Positions 1-7,651 are shown, numbered from the stretch's first letter. The stretch is 8,585 bases of DNA from an uncultured Bacteroidia bacterium (GCA_902767355.1 CACXHG010000202.1:1-8585), one strand, 5' to 3'. Notes: a model not told the origin generated them from the sequence alone. A program made the numbers and translations.

Positions 1-731
1 GCGGCATCGCTGTAGCAGAGGTTGTATGCTCCCATATACTGGGGTTCCACCGTGGTTTCGAACCAGAGAACCTTCTTGGTGTCAACACCGCGCGCCAGAT
101 TGGCAATGAAGCGGCGCGAAGCCTCCTTGTAGCCCTCATGAAAGATAGACACAACCTTGGTTCCGAAGCCATATTCGGTGTCGCTGGTGGCATGGCCGTT
201 ACTGTCTATTGCGTAGGCGTCCGGATTCGCATCCCAAAACGGCTCGGGAATGCGGCCGCCGCCCACGGAATAGGTCTCCACGCCTATGCAGGGGTACATA
301 CCTTTGGCATAGATGGCATCCACCAATTTGCGCAGCGGCTCCAGCGAGTGGTCTATCGTGCCGTCGCCGTCGTCGTCAAAGAAATGCCAGTAGCAGTTCA
401 TCTCTATGGCGTTGTAATATTTGCTGCGGTAGATGTCCAGATTGTCCATGACCTGCTTGCAGCTGCTCTCGCTGGCATAGTTTACCAGCGGCTTGGCTAT
501 CTTCAGGAACGTCCATTTGCCATCCAGATAGAAGCGGCCGTCGCGGATTTCCCACTTGGTATAGTCCACCAGCGGATTGTCGTCCAGCGGCGGGTTTGTA
601 AAATCCTCTCTGGTCTTGGGTGTGTCGTCGGGTGTGATCCTGCTGCCACTCTCGCAGGCAGGGGTTGTCAGCAGCGCCGCCAACAGCATTGCAGCCACAA
701 GGCGCGGGAGATATCTTGCTTGGTGTTTCAT
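1..731 (-). CDS. Probable exported lipoprotein, GH-A/GH42-like glycoside hydrolase (3' end outside window)
   Basis: The frame is open from an ATG at 731 down to base 1, giving 243 residues with the C-terminus missing. Residues 1-26 form a signal peptide: Lys2/Arg6/Arg10, then a hydrophobic stretch rich in Leu and Ala, then TTPAC with Cys26 as the likely lipidated residue. The lipobox is imperfect (Thr at -3), as is common in Bacteroidota. A polar linker of about 25 residues follows. From about residue 58 the protein reads like the start of a clan GH-A TIM barrel: a strand with FYLDGKW, then YYNAIEMNCYWHFF, LRKLVDAIYAKGMYPCIGVE and WFETTVEPQY. Glu229 in TVEPQY sits where clan GH-A enzymes carry the acid/base Glu; this is inference. 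A DxDxDG acidic loop lies at 119-124. The only in-frame upstream codons lead to a TAA without another ATG, which supports this start. The exact family and substrate are uncertain, and the nucleophile region is not in the window. Confidence 0.75.
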   Translation of the reverse strand, partial: MKHQARYLPRLVAAMLLAALLTTPACESGSRITPDDTPKTREDFTNPPLDDNPLVDYTKWEIRDGRFYLDGKWTFLKIAKPLVNYASESSCKQVMDNLDIYRSKYYNAIEMNCYWHFFDDDGDGTIDHSLEPLRKLVDAIYAKGMYPCIGVETYSVGGGRIPEPFWDANPDAYAIDSNGHATSDTEYGFGTKVVSIFHEGYKEASRRFIANLARGVDTKKVLWFETTVEPQYMGAYNLCYSDA

Positions 732-802
732 ATACGCGAAGTTAGTAAATTTTTTCAGTTGTAGTGGCTGGAGTGTAATCAGCAGGGAATGAGCGTTTTA
801 CG

Positions 803-838
803 AAAAGTTACCCTCTGCTTTACCGAGGGGTAACTTTT
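803..838. repeat. Palindrome, 11-bp-arm hairpin (terminator-like, possibly bidirectional)
   Basis: AAAAGTTACCC (803-813) is perfectly complementary to GGGTAACTTTT (828-838). A further TC/GA pairing (814-815 with 825-826) leaves G827 bulged and a loop of about nine bases. The arms begin with an A run and end with a T run, so the structure could act as a weak intrinsic terminator in either direction. It lies 72 bp upstream of the lipoprotein start and beyond the stronger receptor terminator. It may be a backup terminator, a leader structure, or a copy of a dispersed palindromic repeat; the window alone cannot tell which. Confidence 0.6.
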
Positions 839-874
839 TGTTGTTGGCTGTGTATCAGTTGTTTGCGCTCCAGC

Positions 875-904
875 AAAAAAGGGCGGCCGCGAGGGTCGCC
901 CTTT
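875..904 (-). terminator. Rho-independent terminator after the TonB-dependent receptor
   Basis: Read on the minus strand, AAAGGGCG (904-897) pairs with CGCCCTTT (885-878). After an A-C mismatch, two further G-C pairs can close a five-base loop. The stem is followed at once by a run of six T (880-875). It begins 28 bp beyond the receptor stop codon at 933-935. A GC-rich stem with a U tract right after the gene is the standard form of an intrinsic terminator. Confidence 0.85.
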
Positions 905-932
905 ATCGTGAAAGCCGTTGTGGCTTGCGGGT

Positions 933-3900
933 TTAGAAGAAGTAGCGTGCGCTGAAGAGGATGCTCCAGGTGGAGATGAAACCGGGATAGGTGTCAAACT
1001 TGCAATTGTCGGCATCAAAGGTGTAAACGCCGTCCTCCATGCTGATGGCACCGATGCTCTTAATCTGTTTGGCATTGCCCCACTTGGAGTTGAGCAGGTT
1101 GCCCAGGTTGTTGACGTCGCATCCCAGGCGCAGGGTGTGATCCCTGCCGGCGATGTTGAAGATGAAGTCCTGGGAAACTTTGGCGCTCAGCTGGCCGAAC
1201 CAGGGCATAACTGCGCCGCCGCGTACGGAGTACTGGCCGCGATGCTTGCTCAGATACTTGTCGCCGGCAATGAAGCTCTCGTATGCGTTGCGGTTATCGT
1301 CGCTGCTGAAAGGCATGCTGGACAGCTCGGCGGCGGTAGGGATATATATCAGGTTTGCAGATCCACCGCAACCGGTGTAGTCCACGTCGGTGACATAGCT
1401 GTAGCGGGATGCAGCCCAGCCACCGGCATAGCCGAAGTTGTAACCTTCGTAGAACAGGCCGAGGTTGGTAGCCAGGTGGCGACCTTCCTTGATGGTGTAG
1501 TTAGCGTTGGCAATCAAGCGGTGAGGGCTCACGAAACTGTTGTATCCGAGTTCATCATGATTGGTGCCGTCCACAGTATAGAGGGTCTCGCTGAATGCGG
1601 ATGAAACCTGGTCGCTGTTGCCGTCGCCCAGGCTCTTGGATACGGAGTAGGTATAAGCCGCCATCAAGTTGAGGCCGAAGGCGAAATCTTTGCGGAGGGT
1701 ACCGGTGATAGAAGCGTAGTAGCCCTGTTTAACACCTTTCTCTGCGTTGGTGATATAGTAAGGATGCACGAGGCCGTCAACAGCCGTATAGCCAATCCTG
1801 TCTCTAGGTTCGCCGGGGAATCTAACCTTTGTGGTGTTGTAGCCGAGGCTGTGGATTACAGCGCTTTCGATATTCTTGTTGTAGATTCCTTCCAAGCTAC
1901 CTTTGATACCTCCGGGAAGGTTTGCGTCCAAAGCGAGAGAAGCCTTGAATGCGGTGGGCATCTTAAGGCTCTTGCTGAGAATGGTTGCACCGCTGGGAGC
2001 AGCCAGGTCTTCGTTGCGGGTGAATGTGCCTCCGAACATGTCGGATGTGATGTCTGCCACGCTTGTGTGGAAAGAAGGAATATTGACACCGTTGACCTTA
2101 CCGTCGGTAGATTCGCGGATACTCTTGGCTGTCATGATAACCTGATTCTGCAGGCAGTTGCTGTTGCCGGCAACGGATACGATCCACACGAAAGGCATGC
2201 GGCCGGTGTAGAGGCCGGCGCCACCGCGAAGGATGAGGTCACGGTTGCCGAGGATGTCCCAGTTGAAGCCGATGCGGGGCGAGATGTTGAGGTGAGCCTT
2301 GGGCATATCGCTGGTCTTGTAGCCGCCGTGGTCGGCGTACATAGCAGTGAACTTCTTATTCTCGTTGCCCTCGATTGTGGGGTAGAAAGGAACTTCAAAG
2401 CGGATGCCGGCAGTCAGTTTGAAGCGGTCGCTGATATTCATCTCGTCCTGCAGGTAGGCAGAGAGCTGGTTGTAGTCGAAAGCGGGGAATACCTGCTTGA
2501 GCTCGTCGTTGTTGCCGTGGGTGATGCAGAATGACAGCGGGGTGCGGTCGTTCTTGAAATCGTCCCAGCTGGCATAGACATACTGGCCGGAGCCACCCTG
2601 CATAAAGCCGTTCTTGGTGCGGTTGTGCTCGTACTGCAAGCCGACCAGGAAGTTGTTGATTCCGGAAGAGAAGCTGACCTCATCGGTGAATACCATGGTT
2701 TCTACGTCGCGGAGGTTGCCATAGGTGAAGGGGTCGGGGCCGAAGGTGGTGAAAACACTTTCGCCATCGAGGATGTCCACGCTGGGGAATACGTCGCCGT
2801 AGAAGCTTCTGGGGATGTTCTGGTGGGAGTAAGTGCCACGCAGCAGGTTGTTCACGCGACCGTCGAACAGACGGCTGTTCAGCTCGCCTGCAAATGAGTA
2901 GAAGTTATCCTCCTCGTAATAATAAGTGCTCTCGAAAGGCAGGGCGGTAGTAAGGCCCGAACGGCCACCGGTCTTGCGTACATAGCCAATCTTGTCTGCG
3001 CCGTCTTTAATCGGGTTGACGGAGCTGGAGGGAGTTTTTATATTTTTGCGGGTAACCTGGGTGTAGCGGAGCATCAGGGTGTTGTTGCGGTTGATGTTCC
3101 AGTCGATGCGGCCCAGAATCTTGGTCAGAGGGGTGGCAACGGAGAAGTTCTCGTAGCGGCCGGGATCATAGTTGTATTTTTCAGAGAGGTAGCTCTTGAT
3201 ATCTTCCATCTGTGCGGCAGTAGGCCTGGTGATGCTGCCGGTGCTGCCGGCTGTCCAAGTGCCGTCGTTTACGAGCAGAGAAGATGCAGGGCTGTTTTTG
3301 GGCTCGTATTCAACGTTTACAAAGAAGAACAGTTTGTTCTTGACGATGGGGCCGCCAACGCTTACACCCATAGTGTTGCTGTAGGCATCGGATCTGGGAA
3401 GTTCGGCGATTTCGCCATTTGCCTTGGCATATTTCAGACCCTGGACCTTGCCGGTAGTGTAATAGTCATACACGCTCACCTTGAACTGGTTGGTACCGCG
3501 TTTGGTCACGGAGTTCACGGCTGCGCCGGTGAAACCGCTCTGACGCACGTCGAAAGGAGTGATGTTGATGCTCATCTGCTCGATGGCGTCCAGAGAGATA
3601 GGGCTGCCGCCTGCAGGCAGGTTGGAGCCGATACCGAAGGCGTTGTTGAAAGCAGCACCATCGACGGTGATGTAGGAAGAGCGGTAGTTACCGCCGCCGG
3701 CTGCGAAACCGCCGACACCTGTGGTGGCCTGAGGGGTCAGGCGCAGAACGTCGTTGAGGCTGCGGCCGGTAGAGGTCGGCAGGTTCTCCAGCGTGCGCTG
3801 GCTCACAGAAGTACCCACGCCGCTGCGCTTGATGTTCATGCTGGACTCATTGGCGTCAGCCACGAAGACGGCTGCATCGAGGGCCATAGACTCCTCTTCG

Positions 3901-4226
3901 AGGCGGGCATCGACCACTGCGGTCTCGGCCAGGGGTGCGTAAATGTTCTGATTCTCAACGTCGCGATAGCCCATCAGCTGGAAAGAGATGCTGTAGGGGC
4001 CACCGGCGGTGACGTTGTTGATGCGGTAGTTACCGTTCTTGTCGGTAACGGCGTAGAAAGTAGTCGCGGTGGGCTGGTAAACAGCGATGACCGCTACACC
4101 TGCAACGGCCCCGTCCTTGTCGGTGACCTGACCGCTGATGGATGATGTCGTCACCTGCGCCAGGGCGGGCACGACAAAAAGCATTGCTGCCAAAGACAAC
4201 AATAAGCTCTTGATGGTTTTTTTCAT
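933..4226 (-). CDS. TonB-dependent outer-membrane receptor, Oar-like, with carboxypeptidase-regulatory-like domain
   Basis: The 1097-residue protein should form an outer-membrane 22-strand beta barrel that imports a ligand using TonB energy. Residues 1-23 are a signal peptide (MKKTIK, a hydrophobic core, and cleavage after PALA, before Gln24). Residues about 28-112 form a carboxypeptidase-regulatory-like Ig fold (ISGQVTDKDG, TDKNGNYRINNV, FQLMGYRDV). The plug domain follows at about 130-250, with LNDVLRLTPQ, YITVDGAAFNNAFG and VNSVTKRGTNQFKVSVYDYY; the last is typical of Oar-like receptors. The rest is barrel, ending in aromatic ARYFF with a C-terminal Phe. The SusC signature region and a following susD gene are both absent, so this is not a SusC/SusD pair. 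A promoter lies just upstream at 4276-4307 and a terminator just downstream, so it is probably transcribed alone. The ligand cannot be told from sequence. Confidence 0.93.
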   Translation of the reverse strand: MKKTIKSLLLSLAAMLFVVPALAQVTTSSISGQVTDKDGAVAGVAVIAVYQPTATTFYAVTDKNGNYRINNVTAGGPYSISFQLMGYRDVENQNIYAPLAETAVVDARLEEESMALDAAVFVADANESSMNIKRSGVGTSVSQRTLENLPTSTGRSLNDVLRLTPQATTGVGGFAAGGGNYRSSYITVDGAAFNNAFGIGSNLPAGGSPISLDAIEQMSINITPFDVRQSGFTGAAVNSVTKRGTNQFKVSVYDYYTTGKVQGLKYAKANGEIAELPRSDAYSNTMGVSVGGPIVKNKLFFFVNVEYEPKNSPASSLLVNDGTWTAGSTGSITRPTAAQMEDIKSYLSEKYNYDPGRYENFSVATPLTKILGRIDWNINRNNTLMLRYTQVTRKNIKTPSSSVNPIKDGADKIGYVRKTGGRSGLTTALPFESTYYYEEDNFYSFAGELNSRLFDGRVNNLLRGTYSHQNIPRSFYGDVFPSVDILDGESVFTTFGPDPFTYGNLRDVETMVFTDEVSFSSGINNFLVGLQYEHNRTKNGFMQGGSGQYVYASWDDFKNDRTPLSFCITHGNNDELKQVFPAFDYNQLSAYLQDEMNISDRFKLTAGIRFEVPFYPTIEGNENKKFTAMYADHGGYKTSDMPKAHLNISPRIGFNWDILGNRDLILRGGAGLYTGRMPFVWIVSVAGNSNCLQNQVIMTAKSIRESTDGKVNGVNIPSFHTSVADITSDMFGGTFTRNEDLAAPSGATILSKSLKMPTAFKASLALDANLPGGIKGSLEGIYNKNIESAVIHSLGYNTTKVRFPGEPRDRIGYTAVDGLVHPYYITNAEKGVKQGYYASITGTLRKDFAFGLNLMAAYTYSVSKSLGDGNSDQVSSAFSETLYTVDGTNHDELGYNSFVSPHRLIANANYTIKEGRHLATNLGLFYEGYNFGYAGGWAASRYSYVTDVDYTGCGGSANLIYIPTAAELSSMPFSSDDNRNAYESFIAGDKYLSKHRGQYSVRGGAVMPWFGQLSAKVSQDFIFNIAGRDHTLRLGCDVNNLGNLLNSKWGNAKQIKSIGAISMEDGVYTFDADNCKFDTYPGFISTWSILFSARYFF

Positions 4227-4246
4227 GACTGTATTAATATGGTAAT

Positions 4247-4259
4247 TGGATAATATCCA
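4247..4259. promoter_or_regulatory. 13-bp perfect palindrome in the receptor leader (possible operator)
   Basis: TGGATA (4247-4252), a single A, then TATCCA (4254-4259) form a perfect inverted repeat. It lies 21 bp before the receptor ATG, between the predicted transcription start and the start codon. The arms are too short and AT-rich for a terminator and no T run follows. A repressor site or small leader hairpin is possible, but chance cannot be excluded at this length. Confidence 0.35.
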
Positions 4260-4275
4260 GTTTCTCTACGCGCCG

Positions 4276-4307
4276 CGAAGATATGCTTTTTAGCCATCTA
4301 TTCCAAA
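4276..4307 (-). promoter_or_regulatory. Bacteroidetes-type promoter for the TonB-dependent receptor
   Basis: On the minus strand, TTTG (4307-4304) is followed after exactly 20 bp by TATCTTCG (4283-4276). The Bacteroidetes consensus is TTTG, 19-21 bp, then TAnnTTTG, so only one base of the -7 element departs from it. Transcription would start near 4270, leaving a leader of roughly 40-45 nt before the ATG at 4226. The -33 box lies within the last codons of mutS2, so the receptor can be expressed independently of the cdaA-mutS2 operon. Confidence 0.65.
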
Positions 4308-6814
4308 TCTACGACCGTGATTCCGGCGCCGCCCATTTCCAGCGCCTCATCGCGCACCGAACGCACCCCTGACACGGTTTTCAGGTACTTGCGCAGCTCT
4401 TCGCGCAGCACGCCTGTGCCCTTGCCGTGCAGTATCTTTACCTGTCCTATGCCTATCATTATGGCGTCGTCTATAAAGCGGGTGACCAGATTCAGGGCGC
4501 TTTCGAGCCGTTCGCCGCGCACGTCTATCTGCGGCGAGAAGCTCAGCTTGCGCTCGGAGATGGTCTCCATGCCCTTCACGGCCGCCGTGCCGCTGGTCGT
4601 CCGGCGGGGGGCGGTGGTCTTGGCCGCTTCTTTGTATTCCTTGGCGCTGATGCGCTCTACCTTGCCGAGGTCGGTCTTGGTGGTGAGGCCGCCGACTGCC
4701 ACCGACACCTTCTTGGTGGATATCTGGATGATTTCTCCCACCATGTCGCTGCCCGTCAGGCGGACCTTGTCGCCCACTTTGAGCGGCTCCGGCCTGTCGG
4801 CTGCTTTCGCGGCCGGCTTCGCGGGTTCTTCCCCGGCGCGGCGGGCGCGCTCCTCGCGGCGCTCCTGCTGGCGCTGGCGGCGGGCCAGTATCTGCTCTAT
4901 CTTCTTGTCTATCAGCAGGTCGTTCTCTGTCTTGGTCTCTTCCTGCTCAAGCTCTTTCTTGAGCTCGGTGACCTTGGCGCGGGCCACCTTGGTCTTCTCT
5001 TTGTCGGCCTGGGCCTCCTTTATCTCGCGTATGGTCTGCTCTATCTGGCGGTTGGCGCCGGAGACAATCTCGCGCGCCTCTGCCTTGGCCTCGGATATGA
5101 TGCTGTTGCGCAGGGCTTTGATCTGTGAAAGCTCCTTCTCGTAGCGGTCGGTGAGGCTCTCCAGGGTCTTGTCGGCGTGCTTCACGCGGGTCAGCTTCTC
5201 GTCCAGGGCGCGCCGGTTGCGGGCTATCTTCTTTAGCTGCCGCTCCATGTCCACAAACTCGTTGCCGGCTTTTTCTTCTGCGCTCTTGATGATATCTTCC
5301 GGCAGACCCATCTTGCGGGCCAGTTCAAAGGCAAACGAGTTGCCGGGCAGACCCTGCTCCAGTGTGAACAGGGGCGTCAGCTTGGCCACGTCGAACTGCA
5401 TGGCGCCGTTTATCACGTGGGGCGAAGAGCTGGCGTACAGCTTGAGGTTGGTATAGTGGGTGGTAATCACGCCGTAAGTGCCCCTTGCGGCCAGCGAATC
5501 CAGCACCGCCTCGGCTATGGCGCCGCCGGCGGCGGGTTCAGTGCCGCTGCCGAACTCGTCTATGAGCACCAGCGAGCGGTCGGTGGCGCTGGCCAGAATA
5601 TTATTGAGGTTCTGAAGGTGAGACGAGTAGGTGCTCAGGTCGTTCTCCAGGTTCTGGTCGTCGCCTATGTCCACAAAGATGTTGTCGAAAACCAGCATCT
5701 CCGAAATCTCGGAGGTGGGTATCAGCAGGCCCCACTGGAACATGTACTGCAGCAGGCCCACTGTCTTGAGGCACACGCTCTTGCCGCCGGCGTTGGGGCC
5801 GGAGATGAGCATTATGCGTTTTTCGTCGGTCAGGGTCAGGCTTAGCGGCACTATCTCCTTGCCCTCCTTTCTGAGGGCGCGCTCCAGCAGCGGGTGGCGG
5901 GCTTTGCGCAGGATAAGTTCGCCCGTGGTAGAGAGTATCGGCATGCCGGCAATCATATCCATGGCCACCAGGGCTTTGGCGCGGATAAAATCCATTGTCA
6001 CCAGAAAGTCGGCGCTGGCGATGACCTCATTCAGGTACGGGCGCAGGAAGTCGCTGAATTCCATGAGGATGCGCTGGATCTCGCGCTGCTCGTCGAACTG
6101 CAGCTGGCGCACGGCGTTGTTGAGGTTGACCACCTCTATCGGCTCTATGAACGAGGTGTGGCCGCTGGCGGATTCGTCCACCACTATGCCGGTGATCTTG
6201 CGCTTGTCGGAGGCGTTCACGGGTATGAGGGCCTTGCCTTCGCGCACTATAACCTCGGCGTCTTCTGCGGCTATGCCGTCGGCCTGGGCCTTCTTGAGCA
6301 CGGCGTGTATCACGCGGGTGATGGACTTTTCCTTGCTGCGCAGCTCGCTGCGTATGGCGGCCAGTTCGGGCGAGGCGCTGTCGCGCACCTGGCCGTACTT
6401 ATTGATGATGGTGCCTATCTTGCGCAGGATTTCCGGGAAGACCTCGACCGGCTCGGAAAGCTTTTTCAGGCAGGGATACACGCCGGCGTTGCGCTGCAGA
6501 AATGCGGTGATTTTCCGAATGGCGTCCAGCCCCTTCTCCAGCAGCACCAGATTTGGAAGGGAGATACAGCTGGTTTCGGATGTGAGCGGCAGCAGGAAGG
6601 GCCGCATGTCCACAAAGCCGTCGTCGGGAAAAGTATCCTCAAACATGCACACCAGACGCATTTCGTCGGTGGGCTTCAGGGCTGCGGTAATGTCGTCGGC
6701 AGAGTGCATTATCCCGGTCTGGTCCACAAGGCGGCGGGCCCCGTCGGTGGCGCATTTGGCGCTCACCAGAGCTCTCACCGAGTCGAATCCGAGTTTTTTC
6801 TCTACCGCCTGCAT
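4298..6814 (-). CDS. mutS2: MutS2 family endonuclease/ATPase
   Basis: The 838-residue cytoplasmic protein has MutS2 order throughout. The N-terminal core/lever region occupies about 1-320. The ABC-type ATPase has Walker A GPNAGGKS at 339-346, the signature helix NDLSTYSSHL at 391-400, Walker B LVLIDE at 415-420 and switch His453 in TTHY. A long charged coiled coil runs from about 515 to 660, an Arg/Glu/Ala-rich linker from about 640 to 677, and a small KOW/SH3-like segment from about 678 to 722. The C-terminal Smr domain carries IDVRG at 763-767 and LHGKGTGVLR at 795-804. MutS2 proteins lack the mismatch-recognition domain of MutS. They are known to restrain recombination or, in Bacillus subtilis, to split collided ribosomes; which applies here is not shown. 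The start is fixed by the cdaA TAG, which lies in frame 3 nt upstream. The protein is slightly longer than the Bacillus homologue, mainly in the charged linker. All key motifs are intact. Confidence 0.96.
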   Translation of the reverse strand: MQAVEKKLGFDSVRALVSAKCATDGARRLVDQTGIMHSADDITAALKPTDEMRLVCMFEDTFPDDGFVDMRPFLLPLTSETSCISLPNLVLLEKGLDAIRKITAFLQRNAGVYPCLKKLSEPVEVFPEILRKIGTIINKYGQVRDSASPELAAIRSELRSKEKSITRVIHAVLKKAQADGIAAEDAEVIVREGKALIPVNASDKRKITGIVVDESASGHTSFIEPIEVVNLNNAVRQLQFDEQREIQRILMEFSDFLRPYLNEVIASADFLVTMDFIRAKALVAMDMIAGMPILSTTGELILRKARHPLLERALRKEGKEIVPLSLTLTDEKRIMLISGPNAGGKSVCLKTVGLLQYMFQWGLLIPTSEISEMLVFDNIFVDIGDDQNLENDLSTYSSHLQNLNNILASATDRSLVLIDEFGSGTEPAAGGAIAEAVLDSLAARGTYGVITTHYTNLKLYASSSPHVINGAMQFDVAKLTPLFTLEQGLPGNSFAFELARKMGLPEDIIKSAEEKAGNEFVDMERQLKKIARNRRALDEKLTRVKHADKTLESLTDRYEKELSQIKALRNSIISEAKAEAREIVSGANRQIEQTIREIKEAQADKEKTKVARAKVTELKKELEQEETKTENDLLIDKKIEQILARRQRQQERREERARRAGEEPAKPAAKAADRPEPLKVGDKVRLTGSDMVGEIIQISTKKVSVAVGGLTTKTDLGKVERISAKEYKEAAKTTAPRRTTSGTAAVKGMETISERKLSFSPQIDVRGERLESALNLVTRFIDDAIMIGIGQVKILHGKGTGVLREELRKYLKTVSGVRSVRDEALEMGGAGITVVDLE

Positions 6815-6817
6815 AGC

Positions 6818-7609
6818 CTATTTATATGAGTTTTCGAGGGCGATCCTTAGCTCGGTGATGCTGCCCAGCGTGCGTATCTGCCCGTCTTTCACATAAGAAA
6901 TCTCGCCGGTCTCTTCGCTCACTACAACCGCCTCTGCATCAGTGGCTTCCGTGATACCTACGGCCGCTCGGTGGCGCATGCCGTAGCGGGGGTTTATTTC
7001 TGTGCTCTCGCTTATCGGAAGCGTGCAGCGGGCCGCCACAATGCTCTCGGAGGTCATTATCACGGCGCCGTCGTGCAGCGGGGAATTCTTGAAAAAGATG
7101 TTTTCTATAAGCCGGCGGTTGATGTCGGCGTTGATGCGGTCGCCGGTTTCGATAATATCGTCCAGCGACGAGGTGTGCTTGAACACCATCAGCGCGCCGG
7201 TCTTGCTCTCCGACATACGCCAGCAGGCGCTGGTGATCTCTTCCAGGGCCGTGGGGCTGATCTGCGAAGTGGGGTTGTACCTGCCGAAGAACTTGCGCAG
7301 CCGGCCGCCGCCTTTCTTGCGGGCAGAGAACACTTCGGTGCCGATTTTTATCAGAAAGCGCCGTATCTCGGGCTGGAAAATGACGATGAGGGCGATGAGG
7401 CCGACCCCCAGCACGGCGTCCATAATGTGCGTGAGCAGCGTCATGTTCAGGGCGCCGAACACGGCCCGGGCAGCGTAGAGCAGGATGATGGCTATGAAGA
7501 TGCTCATCGCCTGGGTGCCGCGTATGAGCTTGTAAACCTCATAGATAAGCACCGCCACCAGCAGCACGTCCAGCACATCGACCAGCGAAATATTCAAAAA
7601 ATCGAACAT
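6818..7609 (-). CDS. cdaA: Diadenylate cyclase CdaA (membrane c-di-AMP synthase)
   Basis: This 263-residue protein condenses two ATP into cyclic di-AMP, a second messenger that governs potassium and osmotic balance and envelope homeostasis. Three N-terminal membrane helices are visible at about residues 10-28, 33-52 and 62-79, followed by QPEIRRFL, typical of the CdaA family. The DAC catalytic domain occupies about 118-260, with the DGA motif at 180-182 (NSPLHDGAVI) and RHR at 212-214 (GMRHRAAVG), both intact. I chose the ATG at 7609. An in-frame ATG at 7654 would add 15 polar, Cys-rich residues before the first helix, unlike the family, and would run across the divergent promoter. The stop TAG is followed by GCT and then the mutS2 ATG, so the two genes are very likely co-transcribed and translationally coupled. 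The length matches the family. Confidence 0.95.
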   Translation of the reverse strand: MFDFLNISLVDVLDVLLVAVLIYEVYKLIRGTQAMSIFIAIILLYAARAVFGALNMTLLTHIMDAVLGVGLIALIVIFQPEIRRFLIKIGTEVFSARKKGGGRLRKFFGRYNPTSQISPTALEEITSACWRMSESKTGALMVFKHTSSLDDIIETGDRINADINRRLIENIFFKNSPLHDGAVIMTSESIVAARCTLPISESTEINPRYGMRHRAAVGITEATDAEAVVVSEETGEISYVKDGQIRTLGSITELRIALENSYK

Positions 7610-7616
7610 AGATTTA

Positions 7617-7637
7617 CAAAGATAATGATTATCTTTG
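7617..7637. promoter_or_regulatory. Palindromic divergent promoter of cdaA and comF
   Basis: CAAAGATAAT (7617-7626), one G, then ATTATCTTTG (7628-7637) make a perfect 10+1+10 inverted repeat. Each arm contains TATCTTTG, an exact match to the Bacteroidetes -7 consensus TAnnTTTG. One copy reads leftward (7624-7617) toward cdaA and one rightward (7630-7637) toward comF. Only a weak -33 match is seen for cdaA (TATG at 7647-7644, 19 bp upstream) and none convincing for comF. The comF leader would be about 20 nt. The cdaA -7 box ends only 7 bp before its ATG, implying an almost leaderless mRNA. The same palindrome could also be a repressor site. Confidence 0.6.
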
Positions 7638-7651
7638 ACAAAACATACACA

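Noticed and set aside
138..764. 208-codon plus-strand open frame
   Set aside because: It is antisense to the lipoprotein, which has a signal peptide and a recognisable hydrolase-like sequence. The plus-strand translation shows no domain and is a mirror of GC-biased codons.
933..4226. SusC-type annotation of the receptor
   Set aside because: No SusC signature sequence after the regulatory-like domain and no susD downstream. The plug and early barrel motifs fit Oar-like receptors better.
5631..6896. 421- and 311-codon plus-strand open frames across 5631-6896
   Set aside because: They lie opposite mutS2, whose motifs are all intact. The translations are Ser/Arg- or Gly/Val-rich with no domain, as expected for antisense frames in GC-rich coding DNA.
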